Assembly: GCA_963849305.1 (NCBI GenBank)
Contig: CAWKGV010000022.1
Coordinates: 434,001 to 498,000, forward strand
Reading direction: 5' to 3'
Source: CAWKGV01 sp963849305
GTDB lineage: Bacteria; Pseudomonadota; Alphaproteobacteria; Acetobacterales; Acetobacteraceae
Length of the DNA stretch: 64,000 bases
The position numbers and the translations under genes are program-made. The notes below the pieces were generated by a model. It worked only from the letters and a program-made list of their open reading frames with translations. It was not told where the DNA came from and made no database searches. Positions 8,578 through 17,800 of the stretch are shown here, piece by piece (positions within the stretch are counted from its first letter, which is position 1; each line of letters begins with the position of its first letter).

Positions 8578-9297
8578 ATGACCGGAGCCGGTTCAATCGC
8601 CGCCACCCAGCCGGAGTGGCACATCGACGAGGGGGTCACGCCTTATCCCGAGGCGCTGGCCGCGATGCAGGCTCGGGTCGCGGCGATCCGGGACGGCACG
8701 GCGGGGGAGCTGGTCTGGCTGGTGGAGCACCCGCCACTCTATACGGCCGGCACCTCGGCCAAGCCCGAGCACCTCACCGAGCCGGGCCGGTTCCCCACCT
8801 TCGCTGCCGGGCGCGGCGGGCAATGGACCTATCATGGGCCGGGGCAGCGCACTGGCTACGTCATGCTCGACCTCGCGCGCCGGCACGGCACGGTGCCGGC
8901 CCGGGATGTGCGCTGTTTCGTCCACGGGCTGGAGGAGTGGTTGATCCGCGCCCTGGCGCGGTTTGGCGTCCGGGGCGAGCGTCGCGAGGGGCGGGTGGGC
9001 ATCTGGGTGGCCGATCACGCCGCTGGCACGGAGGCCAAGATCGCCGCCATCGGCGTTCGCGTCAGCCGCTGGGTGAGCTGGCATGGCGTAGCGCTGAACG
9101 TCGCGCCCGATCTGGCGCATTTCGACGGCATCGTGCCCTGCGGCATCCGTGAGCATGAGGTGACGAGCCTGCGCGCGCTTGGCGTCCCGGCGACGATGGC
9201 GCAGGTGGACGCGATGCTGCTCGCGGCCTGGGGCGAGGTGTTCGGCGGCCCCTCACCCCAACCCTCTCCCGCGAGGGCAGAGGGAGTTATGTCATAG
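8578..9297 (+). CDS. lipB: Octanoyltransferase (lipoate biosynthesis)
   Basis: 239 residues; moves octanoyl from ACP to lipoyl domains such as that of the AcoC protein encoded at 25.6 kb. Seen: WLVEHPPLYTAGTSAKPEHL, GGQWTYHGPGQRTGYVMLDL, the catalytic Lys in KIAAIGVRVSRWVSWHG and the catalytic Cys in FDGIVPCGIREHEVTSL. The last about 13 residues (PSPQPSPARAEG) are encoded by a dispersed CCCTCACCCC-AACCCTCTCCC type repeat, so the natural C-terminus was probably replaced. Its stop overlaps the convergent protease gene stop by 6 bases. Confidence 0.96.
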   Translation: MTGAGSIAATQPEWHIDEGVTPYPEALAAMQARVAAIRDGTAGELVWLVEHPPLYTAGTSAKPEHLTEPGRFPTFAAGRGGQWTYHGPGQRTGYVMLDLARRHGTVPARDVRCFVHGLEEWLIRALARFGVRGERREGRVGIWVADHAAGTEAKIAAIGVRVSRWVSWHGVALNVAPDLAHFDGIVPCGIREHEVTSLRALGVPATMAQVDAMLLAAWGEVFGGPSPQPSPARAEGVMS

Positions 9298-10386
9298 TTT
9301 TGCCACGTCCGTGACCGGCACCTTCACCGTCCGGCTCTGTCCGTCCCGCTCGACGGTGAGCGTGGCCTTATTGCCGATCCCGACCGTGCCGAGGTCGGCG
9401 GCGAGTGCCGCGACGGTGCTCACGGGTTGTCCGTTCACCGCCGTGATGATGTCGCCCACCTGCCCAGTCTGTGGGTCCACGCCTTGAAACCCCGCCTGCG
9501 CGGCGGGCGAGCCGGGGAGCACGCGCAGCACCACCACCCCGTTCACGCCAAGGTCGGCGGAGGCCGCCGGACTGGCCGTCACGATGCCGATCCCGGGGGT
9601 CGGCACCGTGCCGGTCTTGATGAGCTGTGGCACCACGCGGTTGATCGTATCGATCGGAATGGCGAAGCCGATCCCGGCCGAGGCGCCGGACTCAGAGAGG
9701 ATCGCGGTGTTCAGCCCGATCATCCGACCGGCCGAATCGAGCAGCGGCCCGCCGGAGTTGCCCGGGTTGATCGGGGCGTCGGTCTGGATCACGTCGGCGA
9801 TCTCCACCTGCTGGCTCTCGGGCAAGCGACGGTGCAGTGCGCTGATGAGACCGGAGGTGAGCGTCTGGTCCAGCCCATAGGGATTGCCGATGGCGAACAC
9901 CGATTGGCCCACCTGTAAATTGGACGAGCGGCCGACGGTCAGCGCGTGCAACGGCGCGCGCGGGCGCTCCAGCCGTAGCACCGCGAGGTCGTAGCCGGGG
10001 GCGACCCCGATCACCCGGGCGCGGACGAAATCACCGGTGGTGAGCCGCACGCCGATCTCGGTTCCCCCTGCGACGACATGGTGATTGGTCACGATGTCGC
10101 CGGCAACGTCCCAGACCACGCCGGAGCCGGTCTGCACCACCACCTCGCCGTTGGCGCCCAGCATCGGTTGCCCGATGGCGCGCGCGAAGACATGCACGAC
10201 CGAGGGAGAGGCGAGCTTGAAGATACCGATTGTCGTCTTCTCCAGCTCGGACAGGCTGCCGCGTGGCGTAACAGTACGGGGGATCGACGCCGCCCACCAG
10301 GCATCGACGATGTACGGCTCTACCACCCAGATGCTGAGCAGGACGAGCAGCCAGACAAGCAGGAGCCTGAAGAGGCGCTGGGACAT
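9292..10386 (-). CDS. DegP/HtrA-type serine protease with PDZ domain
   Basis: 364 residues. A single N-terminal hydrophobic anchor (LLLVWLLVLLSIWVV, residues about 8-22) holds it in the inner membrane facing the periplasm, as in DegS-like proteases. The trypsin-like triad is present: His in DIVTNHHVVAGG, Asp in PGYDLAVLRL, Ser in PINPGNSGGPLLDSAG. One C-terminal PDZ domain (VNGVVVLRVLPGSPAAQAGF to DIITAVNGQPV) follows. Likely role is envelope protein quality control. It ends tail-to-tail with lipB. Confidence 0.93.
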   Translation of the reverse strand: MSQRLFRLLLVWLLVLLSIWVVEPYIVDAWWAASIPRTVTPRGSLSELEKTTIGIFKLASPSVVHVFARAIGQPMLGANGEVVVQTGSGVVWDVAGDIVTNHHVVAGGTEIGVRLTTGDFVRARVIGVAPGYDLAVLRLERPRAPLHALTVGRSSNLQVGQSVFAIGNPYGLDQTLTSGLISALHRRLPESQQVEIADVIQTDAPINPGNSGGPLLDSAGRMIGLNTAILSESGASAGIGFAIPIDTINRVVPQLIKTGTVPTPGIGIVTASPAASADLGVNGVVVLRVLPGSPAAQAGFQGVDPQTGQVGDIITAVNGQPVSTVAALAADLGTVGIGNKATLTVERDGQSRTVKVPVTDVAKL

Positions 10387-10609
10387 GAGCGGTCTGTCTC
10401 AGGGCCGGTGCCGAGCGTCAAGCCGCCGCGGAGGCGTACATCGTCGCGGCTATGGCGCCATCACGCGATCGCGATTTTAGCGGACGCTTCCGCTGATCAC
10501 TAACGCCTTCCGAAGGCGAGCGGCGCGGTGTCGGTCTGCATCACCGATAGCAGACCGCCGTTGGATTGCCGCACGATGGGACGGCGCGCGTATCGCGAGT
10601 TTGAGGGGC

Positions 10610-10819
10610 GGACGTGGCGGTGTGCGAAAGATTTCTTGGGGTGCTGCGGGGCTCCTGGCAGTCGCCTACGATCAGGCACTCACGATTTGGAATGTGACCT
10701 CGTCGTCAAGACGGATCGTCATGCAAACCAACAAAGTTACCTTTTGTGTAACGTTTAGCCGAGGACAAACACTCGCCGCTGCCCAAGGCAACGAGGTTGC
10801 CTTGTATCGCAGCGTATAG
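10610..10819 (+). pseudogene. WD40-repeat protein scrap
   Basis: About 60 residues in one frame resemble one and a half WD40 blades: LLAVAYDQALTIWNVTSS, then VTFCVTFSRGQTLAAAQGN, ending EVALYRSV before a stop. No start, no other blades and no ribosome site are present, and the stretch between degP and here (10387-10600) has only short hairpins. I read it as a remnant of a larger WD40 gene lost in the island. The identification rests on pattern, not on a search. Confidence 0.4.
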
Positions 10820-10859
10820 AGGCCTTCTTGAAGGACTGTGCATACGATGCCGACCCCTA

Positions 10860-11060
10860 GATGATTACCTAACCCTCTCGAACGCAGCATACACCAACAG
10901 CGGTGCGACGCCGGTTCCCCCAGCCAATTGGACCGTCCTAAAGTTCCAGCCAGAGAATGCGTCTGGAATACAAGCCGTAGCCTTCCAGAACAACACGACC
11001 AAGGAAGTCGTGATTGCATACGAGGGGACCAATTCGCTGCGCGGCGTGATCGTCCGGTAG
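10860..11060 (+). pseudogene. Lipase-like N-terminal scrap
   Basis: About 66 residues match the beginning of lipase-like (Mbeg1/class-3-lipase-style) proteins: DDYLTLSNAAYTNSGATP, WTVLKFQPENASGIQAVAF, EVVIAYEGTN. The frame then runs into SLRGVIVR and stops, before the region where a GxSxG nucleophile would be expected. The last ~25 bases resemble the end of the sulfotransferase remnant at 20.01-20.05 kb. It looks like a truncated gene joined to unrelated sequence. Confidence 0.4.
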
Positions 11061-11109
11061 CTCGGCTGTTCCACCCTCGGGCGGCGCCGCGGCCAACGGA
11101 ACAGGCGAC

Positions 11110-11175
11110 CTGGGACTGGCTAGGCGCCGTCAAGGGGGTATGCCAAGCAGCCCTTCACCGAATTTGGGGTTGATC
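11110..11175 (+). repeat. Left part of a duplicated ~110-bp element (split by IS66)
   Basis: This segment, continued at 13711-13761 after the insertion, aligns with 18756-18867. Shared blocks include GGCGC[CT]GTCAAGGGG, GCCCT, TTGG[GG]-TTGATCC, AGGTGT and GGAATGGCC followed by an [AT]ATCGC[GA]C end. Both copies follow a truncated enzyme-like frame and precede a member of the small PHD-motif family. Function unknown: promoter, IS end or recombination site are all possible. Confidence 0.6.
11168..11175 (+). repeat. IS66 target site duplication (left)
   Basis: GGTTGATC directly abuts the left terminal repeat of the insertion sequence; the identical octamer is at 13711-13718. An 8-bp duplication is the expected size for the IS66 family. 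Confidence 0.93.
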
Positions 11176-11201
11176 GTAAGCGTTTGGTGACGACCGTTGG
11201 A

Positions 11202-12791
11202 TCAGGGCGGTGTTGAGGGCGTCCACGGCATTAGTTCGTTGATCTGGCTGATCGGGTGCCCATTGGCGATCTGGTCGAGGGTGTTGCGCAGATACGCTTC
11301 CGGGTTGATCTCATTGAGCTTGACGGTCTGCAGGATGGAGTAGATGGCGGCGGCGCGCTCGCCACCGGCATCTGATCCGGCGAACAGGTAATTCTTCCGT
11401 CCGAGCGCGATTCCGCGCATGGCGTTCTCGGCGATGTTGTTGTCGATCTCGAGCCTTGCGTCGGTGAGGAAGCGCGACAATGCCTCCTGCCGCTTCAGCG
11501 TATAGCGGAATGCCTCGGCCAGCTCTGACTTGGCCGATAGCCTGGTGACGACCTTGCCTGCCCAATTGAAGAACGCGGCGAGCAGCGGCGCGGCATCGGC
11601 CCGGTGCATCAGCCGCTCATCGGTCGGCGCGAAGCGCGCTTTGGCCTCGATGGCGTAGAAGGTGGCAATGCGCTCGATCGCCTGCTTGGCGACCGGAGAC
11701 TTCTTGCCGTTCCAGACATCGAAGAACTTGCGCCGGCAATGCGCCCAGCAGGCGACCTCGGTGATCGCCTGGTTCGTGCGAAGGCTCCGATCGGTGGCGC
11801 GCTGATCGTAGAGTGCCTCGAAGCCAGCGTAGCCATCGGCCTGAAGGAAGCCGGTGAACTCTGCCAAATGCCCTGCCGGATGCGCGCCACCACGATCGGG
11901 ACTGTAGAAGTAGGCGGCCGCCGGCGGCGCCGTGCCGCAGAATGGTCGATCGTCGCGCACATACACCCAGAGCCGCCCGGTCTTGGTTCGGCCGAGACCT
12001 GGCGACAGCACTGGCACGGTGGTGTCATCGCCGTGGATCTTCTCCGCAGCGAACACGTGTCGTCTGATCCCCTCGACAATCGGCGCCAGCAGCCATGCCG
12101 CCTGACCGACCCAGTCGCACAGCGTGGATCGGTCGAGATCGACCCCGTCGCGAGCATAGATGTCGCTCTGCCGGTAGAGCGGCAGGTGATCGCAGTATTT
12201 CGACACCAGCAGATGCGCGAGCATCGCCGGTGTGGCACGACCACGCGGTGTCGGCATCGCGGGCGCAGGTGCCTGGGTGATCGCATCGCACGCCTTGCAG
12301 GCGTATTTGGGCCGGATATGCCGGATCACCTGGAAGCGGCCAGGCACATAGTCCAGCACCTCGGTCACGTCCTCGCCGAGCTTCGCCATGCCACCACCGC
12401 AGTCCGGGCAGACGCAGGCGCCATCAGCCGCAGGTTGATGAACGATCTCCTGCCGCAGCAGGTGCTCGGGCAACGGCTTGCGCTTCGGCGTCGCACGCTG
12501 GCGCAGCGGCGGCGGCCGATGTTCCGCCGCCGCCTTGACGATATCCTCGGCCTCGCTGGTCTCCAGCTCTTCAAGCTGCAGGGCGAGCTGCTCGATCTGC
12601 CGGGTGATCCGTTCCGACGAACGGCCAAACTGCATGCGTCGCAGTTTGGCGATCTGGAACTTCAGCTTCTCGATCTCCAGTGTTCGCAGCTGAACCGAAA
12701 GTTCGGCCGCCTTCAGCTCGGCCTGACAGGCCAGCGCAAACGCGCGCAACGCCTCGGGATCGGCGGGCAGGTCAGCCATGGCGAGCGACAT
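11202..12791 (-). CDS. tnpC: IS66 transposase TnpC
   Basis: 529 residues. N-terminal leucine-zipper-like helix (LKAAELSVQLRTLEIEKLKF), the zinc-finger-like region CVCPDCGGGMAKLGEDVTEV and CKACDAIT, then the DDE core: IHGDDTTVPVLSPG (first Asp), LQADGYAGFEALY (second Asp), and C-terminal DNNIAENAMRGIALGRKNYLFAGSD containing the Glu. The C-terminus includes the IS66_C extension YLRNTLDQI. Full length for the family. Confidence 0.97.
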   Translation of the reverse strand: MSLAMADLPADPEALRAFALACQAELKAAELSVQLRTLEIEKLKFQIAKLRRMQFGRSSERITRQIEQLALQLEELETSEAEDIVKAAAEHRPPPLRQRATPKRKPLPEHLLRQEIVHQPAADGACVCPDCGGGMAKLGEDVTEVLDYVPGRFQVIRHIRPKYACKACDAITQAPAPAMPTPRGRATPAMLAHLLVSKYCDHLPLYRQSDIYARDGVDLDRSTLCDWVGQAAWLLAPIVEGIRRHVFAAEKIHGDDTTVPVLSPGLGRTKTGRLWVYVRDDRPFCGTAPPAAAYFYSPDRGGAHPAGHLAEFTGFLQADGYAGFEALYDQRATDRSLRTNQAITEVACWAHCRRKFFDVWNGKKSPVAKQAIERIATFYAIEAKARFAPTDERLMHRADAAPLLAAFFNWAGKVVTRLSAKSELAEAFRYTLKRQEALSRFLTDARLEIDNNIAENAMRGIALGRKNYLFAGSDAGGERAAAIYSILQTVKLNEINPEAYLRNTLDQIANGHPISQINELMPWTPSTPP

Positions 12792-12852
12792 AAGATAGCC
12801 TTGGCAGGTGCGGCGATTCGCCGACCATCATCAACAATGAATCGCTGCCTTG

Positions 12853-13206
12853 TCAGACCAGCACTGGCCGCGCCGGCAACGGCGATGCTACCGTTCTGCG
12901 CCAGTCCATCGCCTCGATCAGCAGCGCCAATTGCGCCGGCGTCAGCGTCATCGCGCCATCAACAATCGGCGGCCATACGAAGCGGCCCTTCTCCAACCGC
13001 TTGGCGAACAGGCACAGACCGCTGCCGTCCCAGTACAGCGCCTTCAAATAGTCACCGCGCTTGCCGCGGTACAGGAACAGGTGACCACTGAACGGGTCGG
13101 CGCCGATGATCTGCTGTGCCTTGGCTGCCAGGCCATCGAACCCGTTGCGCAGATCAACCGGACGGCAGGCGAGGAATACCTTGGTGCCAGGTGCGAGGCT
13201 GATCAC
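12853..13206 (-). CDS. tnpB: IS66 accessory protein TnpB
   Basis: 117 residues matching IS66 Orf2: PGTKVFLACRPVDLRNGFDG, DPFSGHLFLYRGKRGDYLK, YWDGSGLCLFAKRLEKGRF. Needed together with TnpA and TnpC for transposition in this family; biochemical role unclear. Start overlaps the tnpA stop by 4 bases. Confidence 0.96.
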   Translation of the reverse strand: MISLAPGTKVFLACRPVDLRNGFDGLAAKAQQIIGADPFSGHLFLYRGKRGDYLKALYWDGSGLCLFAKRLEKGRFVWPPIVDGAMTLTPAQLALLIEAMDWRRTVASPLPARPVLV

Positions 13207-13613
13207 ACCGCGCCCTTCACGGCACGTAATACCCGCGACAGAGCCTTCTCACTGACGGATGCACCGACCTTCACCCGCACGCCATTGGGAAGCGCGATCT
13301 CGATCTTGCTGGTGCGTTCTTCCCGCTGCTCGCCTGTCGGCAACCGCGGCTCAGGTGCCACCAGCAGTGCCGGCGGCGCTTCATTTGTCCGACCGATCAC
13401 GCCAATCGGCCTGAACTCCATCGGCTCCGCCCTGTGCGGCGGCATGGCCGCCTTCGCCACCGATCGCCAGTTGTAGAGCAGGCTCTCCGATAGCCCATGA
13501 CGCCGCGCGACCATCGCAACGCGGCCACCTTCCGCCTCCACCTCAGCGAGCAGAGCCGCCTTCTCTTCCCCCGTCCACTTCCGCCGGCGCGTGACGATCT
13601 CCGCCTCGGTCAT
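13203..13613 (-). CDS. tnpA: IS66 accessory protein TnpA
   Basis: 136 residues, IS66 Orf1 type with an N-terminal helix-turn-helix (RKWTGEEKAALLAEVEA, VAMVARRHGLSESLLYNWR) that should bind the element ends. The C-terminal part IEIALPNGVRVKVGASVSE is also typical. First gene of the element's operon. Confidence 0.95.
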   Translation of the reverse strand: MTEAEIVTRRRKWTGEEKAALLAEVEAEGGRVAMVARRHGLSESLLYNWRSVAKAAMPPHRAEPMEFRPIGVIGRTNEAPPALLVAPEPRLPTGEQREERTSKIEIALPNGVRVKVGASVSEKALSRVLRAVKGAV

Positions 13614-13710
13614 TCAGCCTCCTTCTGGAACACTCCAGAAGGAGGCTCCCGAAGCAGCAACATCTCTGACCGCGCCGCACGCCGCCAGACGGGTCACACC
13701 AAACGCTTAC

Positions 13711-13761
13711 GGTTGATCCAAGGTGTCGTTAGGTTTTAGGAATGGCCTTGCACTATCGCGC
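13711..13761 (+). repeat. Right part of the duplicated ~110-bp element, including right IS66 target duplication
   Basis: Begins with GGTTGATC (13711-13718), the right copy of the target duplication, and continues with AAGGTGT, GGTTTTAGGAATGGCC and ACTATCGCGC, matching 18810-18867. Joined to 11110-11175 it restores the uninterrupted element. The next 170 bp to paralogue 1 show no gene. Confidence 0.65.
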
Positions 13762-13929
13762 GGTGAGAGCTGCTTAATCTGGCCCGCCAGCTTCGGCGCC
13801 TCATGCTCGTGGAGACAGCACAGTATGCTGAGGTTAGCACTAGGGCGCATTTCCGAGCCATAGAAAATGGCCTCGCTTTGCTTCTATCTCAGCTTCGCTG
13901 CGAACAGTCCGTTGATCGTGGGGGGGCAA

Positions 13930-14293
13930 ATGTTCGAGCAAGAAAAGCCCATCCAAAACCACTTGGTTCAGGCTCTTGAGGAATTGAAACGAGTGGATCG
14001 GCAAGGTATCCTAACCGTGGATGTGACGCCTATTTTTGCCAGTCACCTCTCGGGCCAAACGTACAGTACCGATCGACACCGAGCTCAGGGAACTCGGTAT
14101 CATGCGGTCCGCTAGTGCCATCCCGCCACCCGGACAAGTCGGTTGGATTGTTCTCGAAGGTAGTGTGTTGAGCGAGATACCAAACAATGACTTCAAACCG
14201 CATGATCGCGTTGCGATCGCTTTTGTGCTCTCAACAGATTGCAAGCTGAAAGTTGCTGAGGCCACTTGGCTAAATACGACGGCAGCTCCGTAG
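13930..14293 (+). pseudogene. Small PHD-motif family, paralogue 1 (one +1 frameshift)
   Basis: Unrecognised family. From ATG 13930 (poly-G ribosome site GGGGGGG ahead) it reads MFEQEKPIQNHLVQALEEL, then RVDRQGILTVDVTPIFASHL and SGQTYS. Near 14066 one extra base shifts the frame; the +1 frame continues IDTELRELGIM, SEIPNNDFKPHDRVAIAF and ends EATWLNTTAAP. Removing one base gives 120 residues, matching paralogues 2 and 3. An in-frame ATG at 13867 adds a hydrophobic stretch, but the conserved Met in all three copies argues for 13930. The DNA is richer in AT than the flanking operons. No function can be assigned. Confidence 0.6.
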
Positions 14294-14417
14294 CGCATTC
14301 CCAGAAACAATGAACACGGTGGTAATGAGAAACCTTTTGTTGTTTCTTAGAATGGCGGCCTGGAAACCCAACTGGCCGGCTATTGCCGCCTTATGCCCGC
14401 TGCTCATGGGAGGACCA

Positions 14418-14775
14418 ATGTTTGATCTCCACAAGCTCTCGGGAAACCGTCTGTTCAGAGCGCTGACAGAAGTCGATGGCGTGGATCGGCAGGGCATTTT
14501 GACGGTAGATGTCACAGACATTTTCGCTCCGGCCATGTCGGGAATGACATTTCCGCTTGTACGAGCACAAATGGCCGAACTGGGTCAAATCTATTCTTTG
14601 CCTGATCCGCAACCGGGTTCAGAGAGCGGAATTCATTTCCTATAGAGTGCTAAAGAATATACCTCGGAACAAGTTTAGACCTCATGACGAAGTGGTTGTC
14701 TTTTTCAAGGTAGAAAATAATGGGATGATAAAGATAACCAAGGCAACCTGGGTTAATACGGGGGCATATCCATAA
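14418..14775 (+). pseudogene. Small PHD-motif family, paralogue 2 (one +1 frameshift)
   Basis: From ATG 14418, with GGGAGGACC directly upstream, it reads MFDLHKLSGNRLFRALTEV, then VDRQGILTVDVTDIFAPAM and SGMTF. A single extra base somewhere in 14615-14635 shifts the frame, after which ISYRVLKNIPRNKFRPHDEV, VVFFKVENNGM and TKATWVNTGAYP follow. Corrected length is 118 residues. It shares the RQGILTVDVT block with paralogue 1 and the N-x-F-x-PHD block and NT-x-A-x-P end with both others. It ends 56 bp before the giant repeat protein gene, so an operon is likely. Confidence 0.6.
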
Positions 14776-14831
14776 TAACCGTATTACTATGGTAGCTAAT
14801 AGATAGCTACGACAAATTAAGGATAGCATCA

Positions 14832-17800
14832 GTGGCCAGCATTCAGCTTGTGTTCCTACCAGTCAACGTGTCGCAATCGTCTGGGTCGGGATTGGACTCC
14901 CCAAATATCTCCGGCAGCTATCACGAATTTACTATCTATACTAATGACACAGGGCAGATGTTCTATATCCGTGGTGGGCCAGACGGGGTTGCAAATGCCC
15001 AGTCTTCTTACGGCAATATCAAAGTAGAGTTAGGCAACTATGTAGCTAATACTCCCGACTTTCCAAAGCTCTCCGGCACTACGAATCTTGATACAACAAC
15101 CTTCAATTCCTGGCAAAAGATCACGATCGCATCCGGTCCGCAAAGCCAACTTGACCCCATCTGGAACAATACCGTCATTCCAGACGCGGAGAAACTCCAG
15201 CAGGCAACCGCTGATCTCCCTTAACTATTTGCTGAGCCAGAACTCGAACTCGGTGGCCAGCGAAGTGCTGCGCATGAGTGGGTTCGACGCGCCCAATGCC
15301 GATCTGTTCGACCCCTTCGACCTGCTCGGCACCGGCGGCAAGGGAGTCCCCTGGGGCAATAACTTCGGAGCCCTGCCTTGGGCACCGGGTTCTGAGAATC
15401 ACCTCGGGCAGGCCGACAATTTTGGTGGTTCCGGATCGACGGGAGACCCGAACGATCCTACGAGCGGCCTCGGTGGATCAAGTCCGGCCAATTCCACGGA
15501 GCATGATGGCCTGAACTCGGCCGGCCAGGTGACAACAGCCCAGTTCGCCGACAACAGCACCGGCAAACTGGACCAGACGGACACGTTTACCTACAACTCG
15601 GGAGGGCAAATCACCCAAGTCAACATTACCAGCGCCGTGGCCTCATTCGCCTCCGAGTCGATCGGCTTGAGTGCCGCGTCGGGAATTCCGGCCTCGGAAA
15701 CGGTAAATCTCGCAGCGGGCGGTTCCCAGGTGTGGAATTTCGCTCCTGTCGCGGGAACCGACGCCACAGAAGTGAGCTACACGGGTCTGAACGGCTCCGG
15801 GCTCGACTCGTCACAAATTATCAAAATGGTGGGCGGAACGGAAAACTCGTTCGCTTTCAACACGAGCTCTGGACAAAGCTCGGCGCCTGCCACGGTTAAC
15901 GCGGATGGCAGCGTCACTCTTGCGGACTCCGGTGTCACCGTCAACCTTGGCAATCCGGCGACGCTCAATCTCACCGGGACCGGGAACACCATCAGTGGTG
16001 TTCCGGGCAACATCATCAACGAGGCGGCCAACACGTCGGCGACTGTGACCACGGGCGGGATCGCGATCAATCTCGAGGGCAGCGGCGCCAGCGCGACCCT
16101 CACCGGCAACGGCGATACCGTCACGATCGGCAGCACCAACGTCACCGTGACCGGCTCGAACGAGACCATCAGCGTCGCCAACAACGAGGCGGTCACGGTC
16201 CTCGGCACCGGCGACACGCTCAAGCTCGGCACCGGTGACAGCCTGACCGATAGCGGCGGCGGCAATGTGATCGACGGCCAATCCGGGGACGCGATCGGGC
16301 TCGGCGGGACGGCCGGCAACTTTGATACCGTGAACGGCTCCAACCTGACGGTGGCCTTGAGCAGCAACGCCCAGGCAAACGTCAACGGCAGTAGCAACAC
16401 CCTCAATCTCGGCGCGGGCGACAGCCTGGGTGCCGGGGGTGGCGGCAACACGGTCAACACGCAGGCCGGCGATGACGTTTATCTGACCAGCACCAACCGC
16501 GACTTCGATACCGTGAATGCCAACGGCGACATCGCAGGCGGCACGACCGCGAACGGCCAGGGCACCGGCATTGGCCTGAACAGCAATACCCAGATCAATC
16601 TGTTTGGCGGCGGCAACACCGTCAGCCTCGGCACCGGCGACAGCCTGGGCGCCTATGGCGGCAGCAACACCGTCAACTCGCAGGCGAACGACCTCGTCGT
16701 GGTGGGCAACACCAACGGTGGTTTCGACACTTTGAACGCCTCTGGCGACATCGCGGGCGGCACGACCGCGAACGGCCAGGGCACCGGCATCGGCCTGAAC
16801 AGCAACAGCCAGATAAACTTGCTCGGCGGCAGCAACACCGTCAGTCTCGGCACCGGCGACAGCCTGGGCGCCTATGGCGGCGGCAACACCATCAACTCCG
16901 GGGCCAACGACCTGGTGGTGGTGGGCAGCACCAACGGCGCGTTCGACACCATCTTCGCCAACGGCGACGTGGGGGGCGGCACCACCGCGAACGGCCAGGG
17001 CACCGGCATCGTCCTGAACAACAATGCCCAGGCCAACGTCAACGGCAGTGCCAACACCCTCGATCTCGGCACCGGCGACAGCCTGGGTGCCGGGGGTGGC
17101 GGCAACACGGTCAACACGCAGGCCGGCGACGACGTCTATCTGACCAGCACCAACGGCGACTTCGATACCGTGAATGCCAACGGCGATGCGGCGGGCGGCA
17201 CGACCGCGAACGGCCAGGGCACCGGCATCGGCCTGAACAGCAACACCCAGATCAATCTGTTTGGCGGCGCCAACACCGTCAGCCTCGGCGCGGGCGACAG
17301 CCTGGGCGCCTATGGCGGCGGCAACGTCATCAATGGCGCCCAGTCCAACGATCTGGTCGTGGTCGGAAATACCGCCGGCGATATCGACACCATTGGCGCC
17401 AGCAACGATCTCTCCGGCGGCTCCACCGCCAATGGTCAGGGCACGGGTGTCTATGTGGATGCCGGCGCCCAGGCCAATGTTGGCGGCGGCAACGACGCCG
17501 TCGCCCTTCAAGGCACAGGTGACTATCTCGGCCTGCTGGGTGGCAGCGCCTATTCCGTGGCGGGGTCGAGCGACACGATCGACACCTTGGCCAACACCAG
17601 CTTCAACCTCTCCGGCGGCGGCGATGCGGTCGGCCTGGGCGGCACGGGCGACTATCTCGGTCTGCTCAGCGGCACCGGCTACACGGTCAGCGCCTCCGGC
17701 GGCCAGATACAAGCCCTCGGCAACGTCACCGCCTCGATCGGCGGTTCGGGCGACGTGGTCGGGGAAGGCGGCTCGAACGATTCCTTCAATGTCTCCGGCG

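Larger units (their letters stand above)
11176..13710 (-). mobile_element. Complete IS66-family insertion sequence (2535 bp)
   Basis: Bounded by inverted repeats beginning GTAAGCGTTTGGTG on both ends (left 11176 onward; right 13710 reading inward) and by perfect 8-bp direct repeats GGTTGATC. It carries three genes on the minus strand in the standard order tnpA, tnpB, tnpC with no obvious inactivation. It sits inside the ~110-bp element described at 11110-11175/13711-13761. Perfect repeats and intact genes indicate a recent insertion. Confidence 0.95.

Noticed and set aside
10528..10758. 76-codon plus-strand frame as a gene
   Set aside because: It overlaps the WD40-like scrap in another frame, lacks a ribosome site and resembles nothing; the WD40 frame explains the region better.
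11604..13091. 495-codon plus-strand frame through IS66
   Set aside because: Antisense to tnpC and tnpB, which match the family over full length.
16400..17460. Tandem repeats as a CRISPR array
   Set aside because: Units are 219 bp, in frame and coding, with no short conserved repeat and unique spacer alternation; no cas genes nearby.
15811..17712. 633-codon open frame on the minus strand across the repeat gene
   Set aside because: It is the mirror of Gly/Asn-rich, GC-periodic repeats on the plus strand; its product is a low-complexity Ala/Val/Gly sequence with no domain, and the plus-strand frame has the clear protein pattern.
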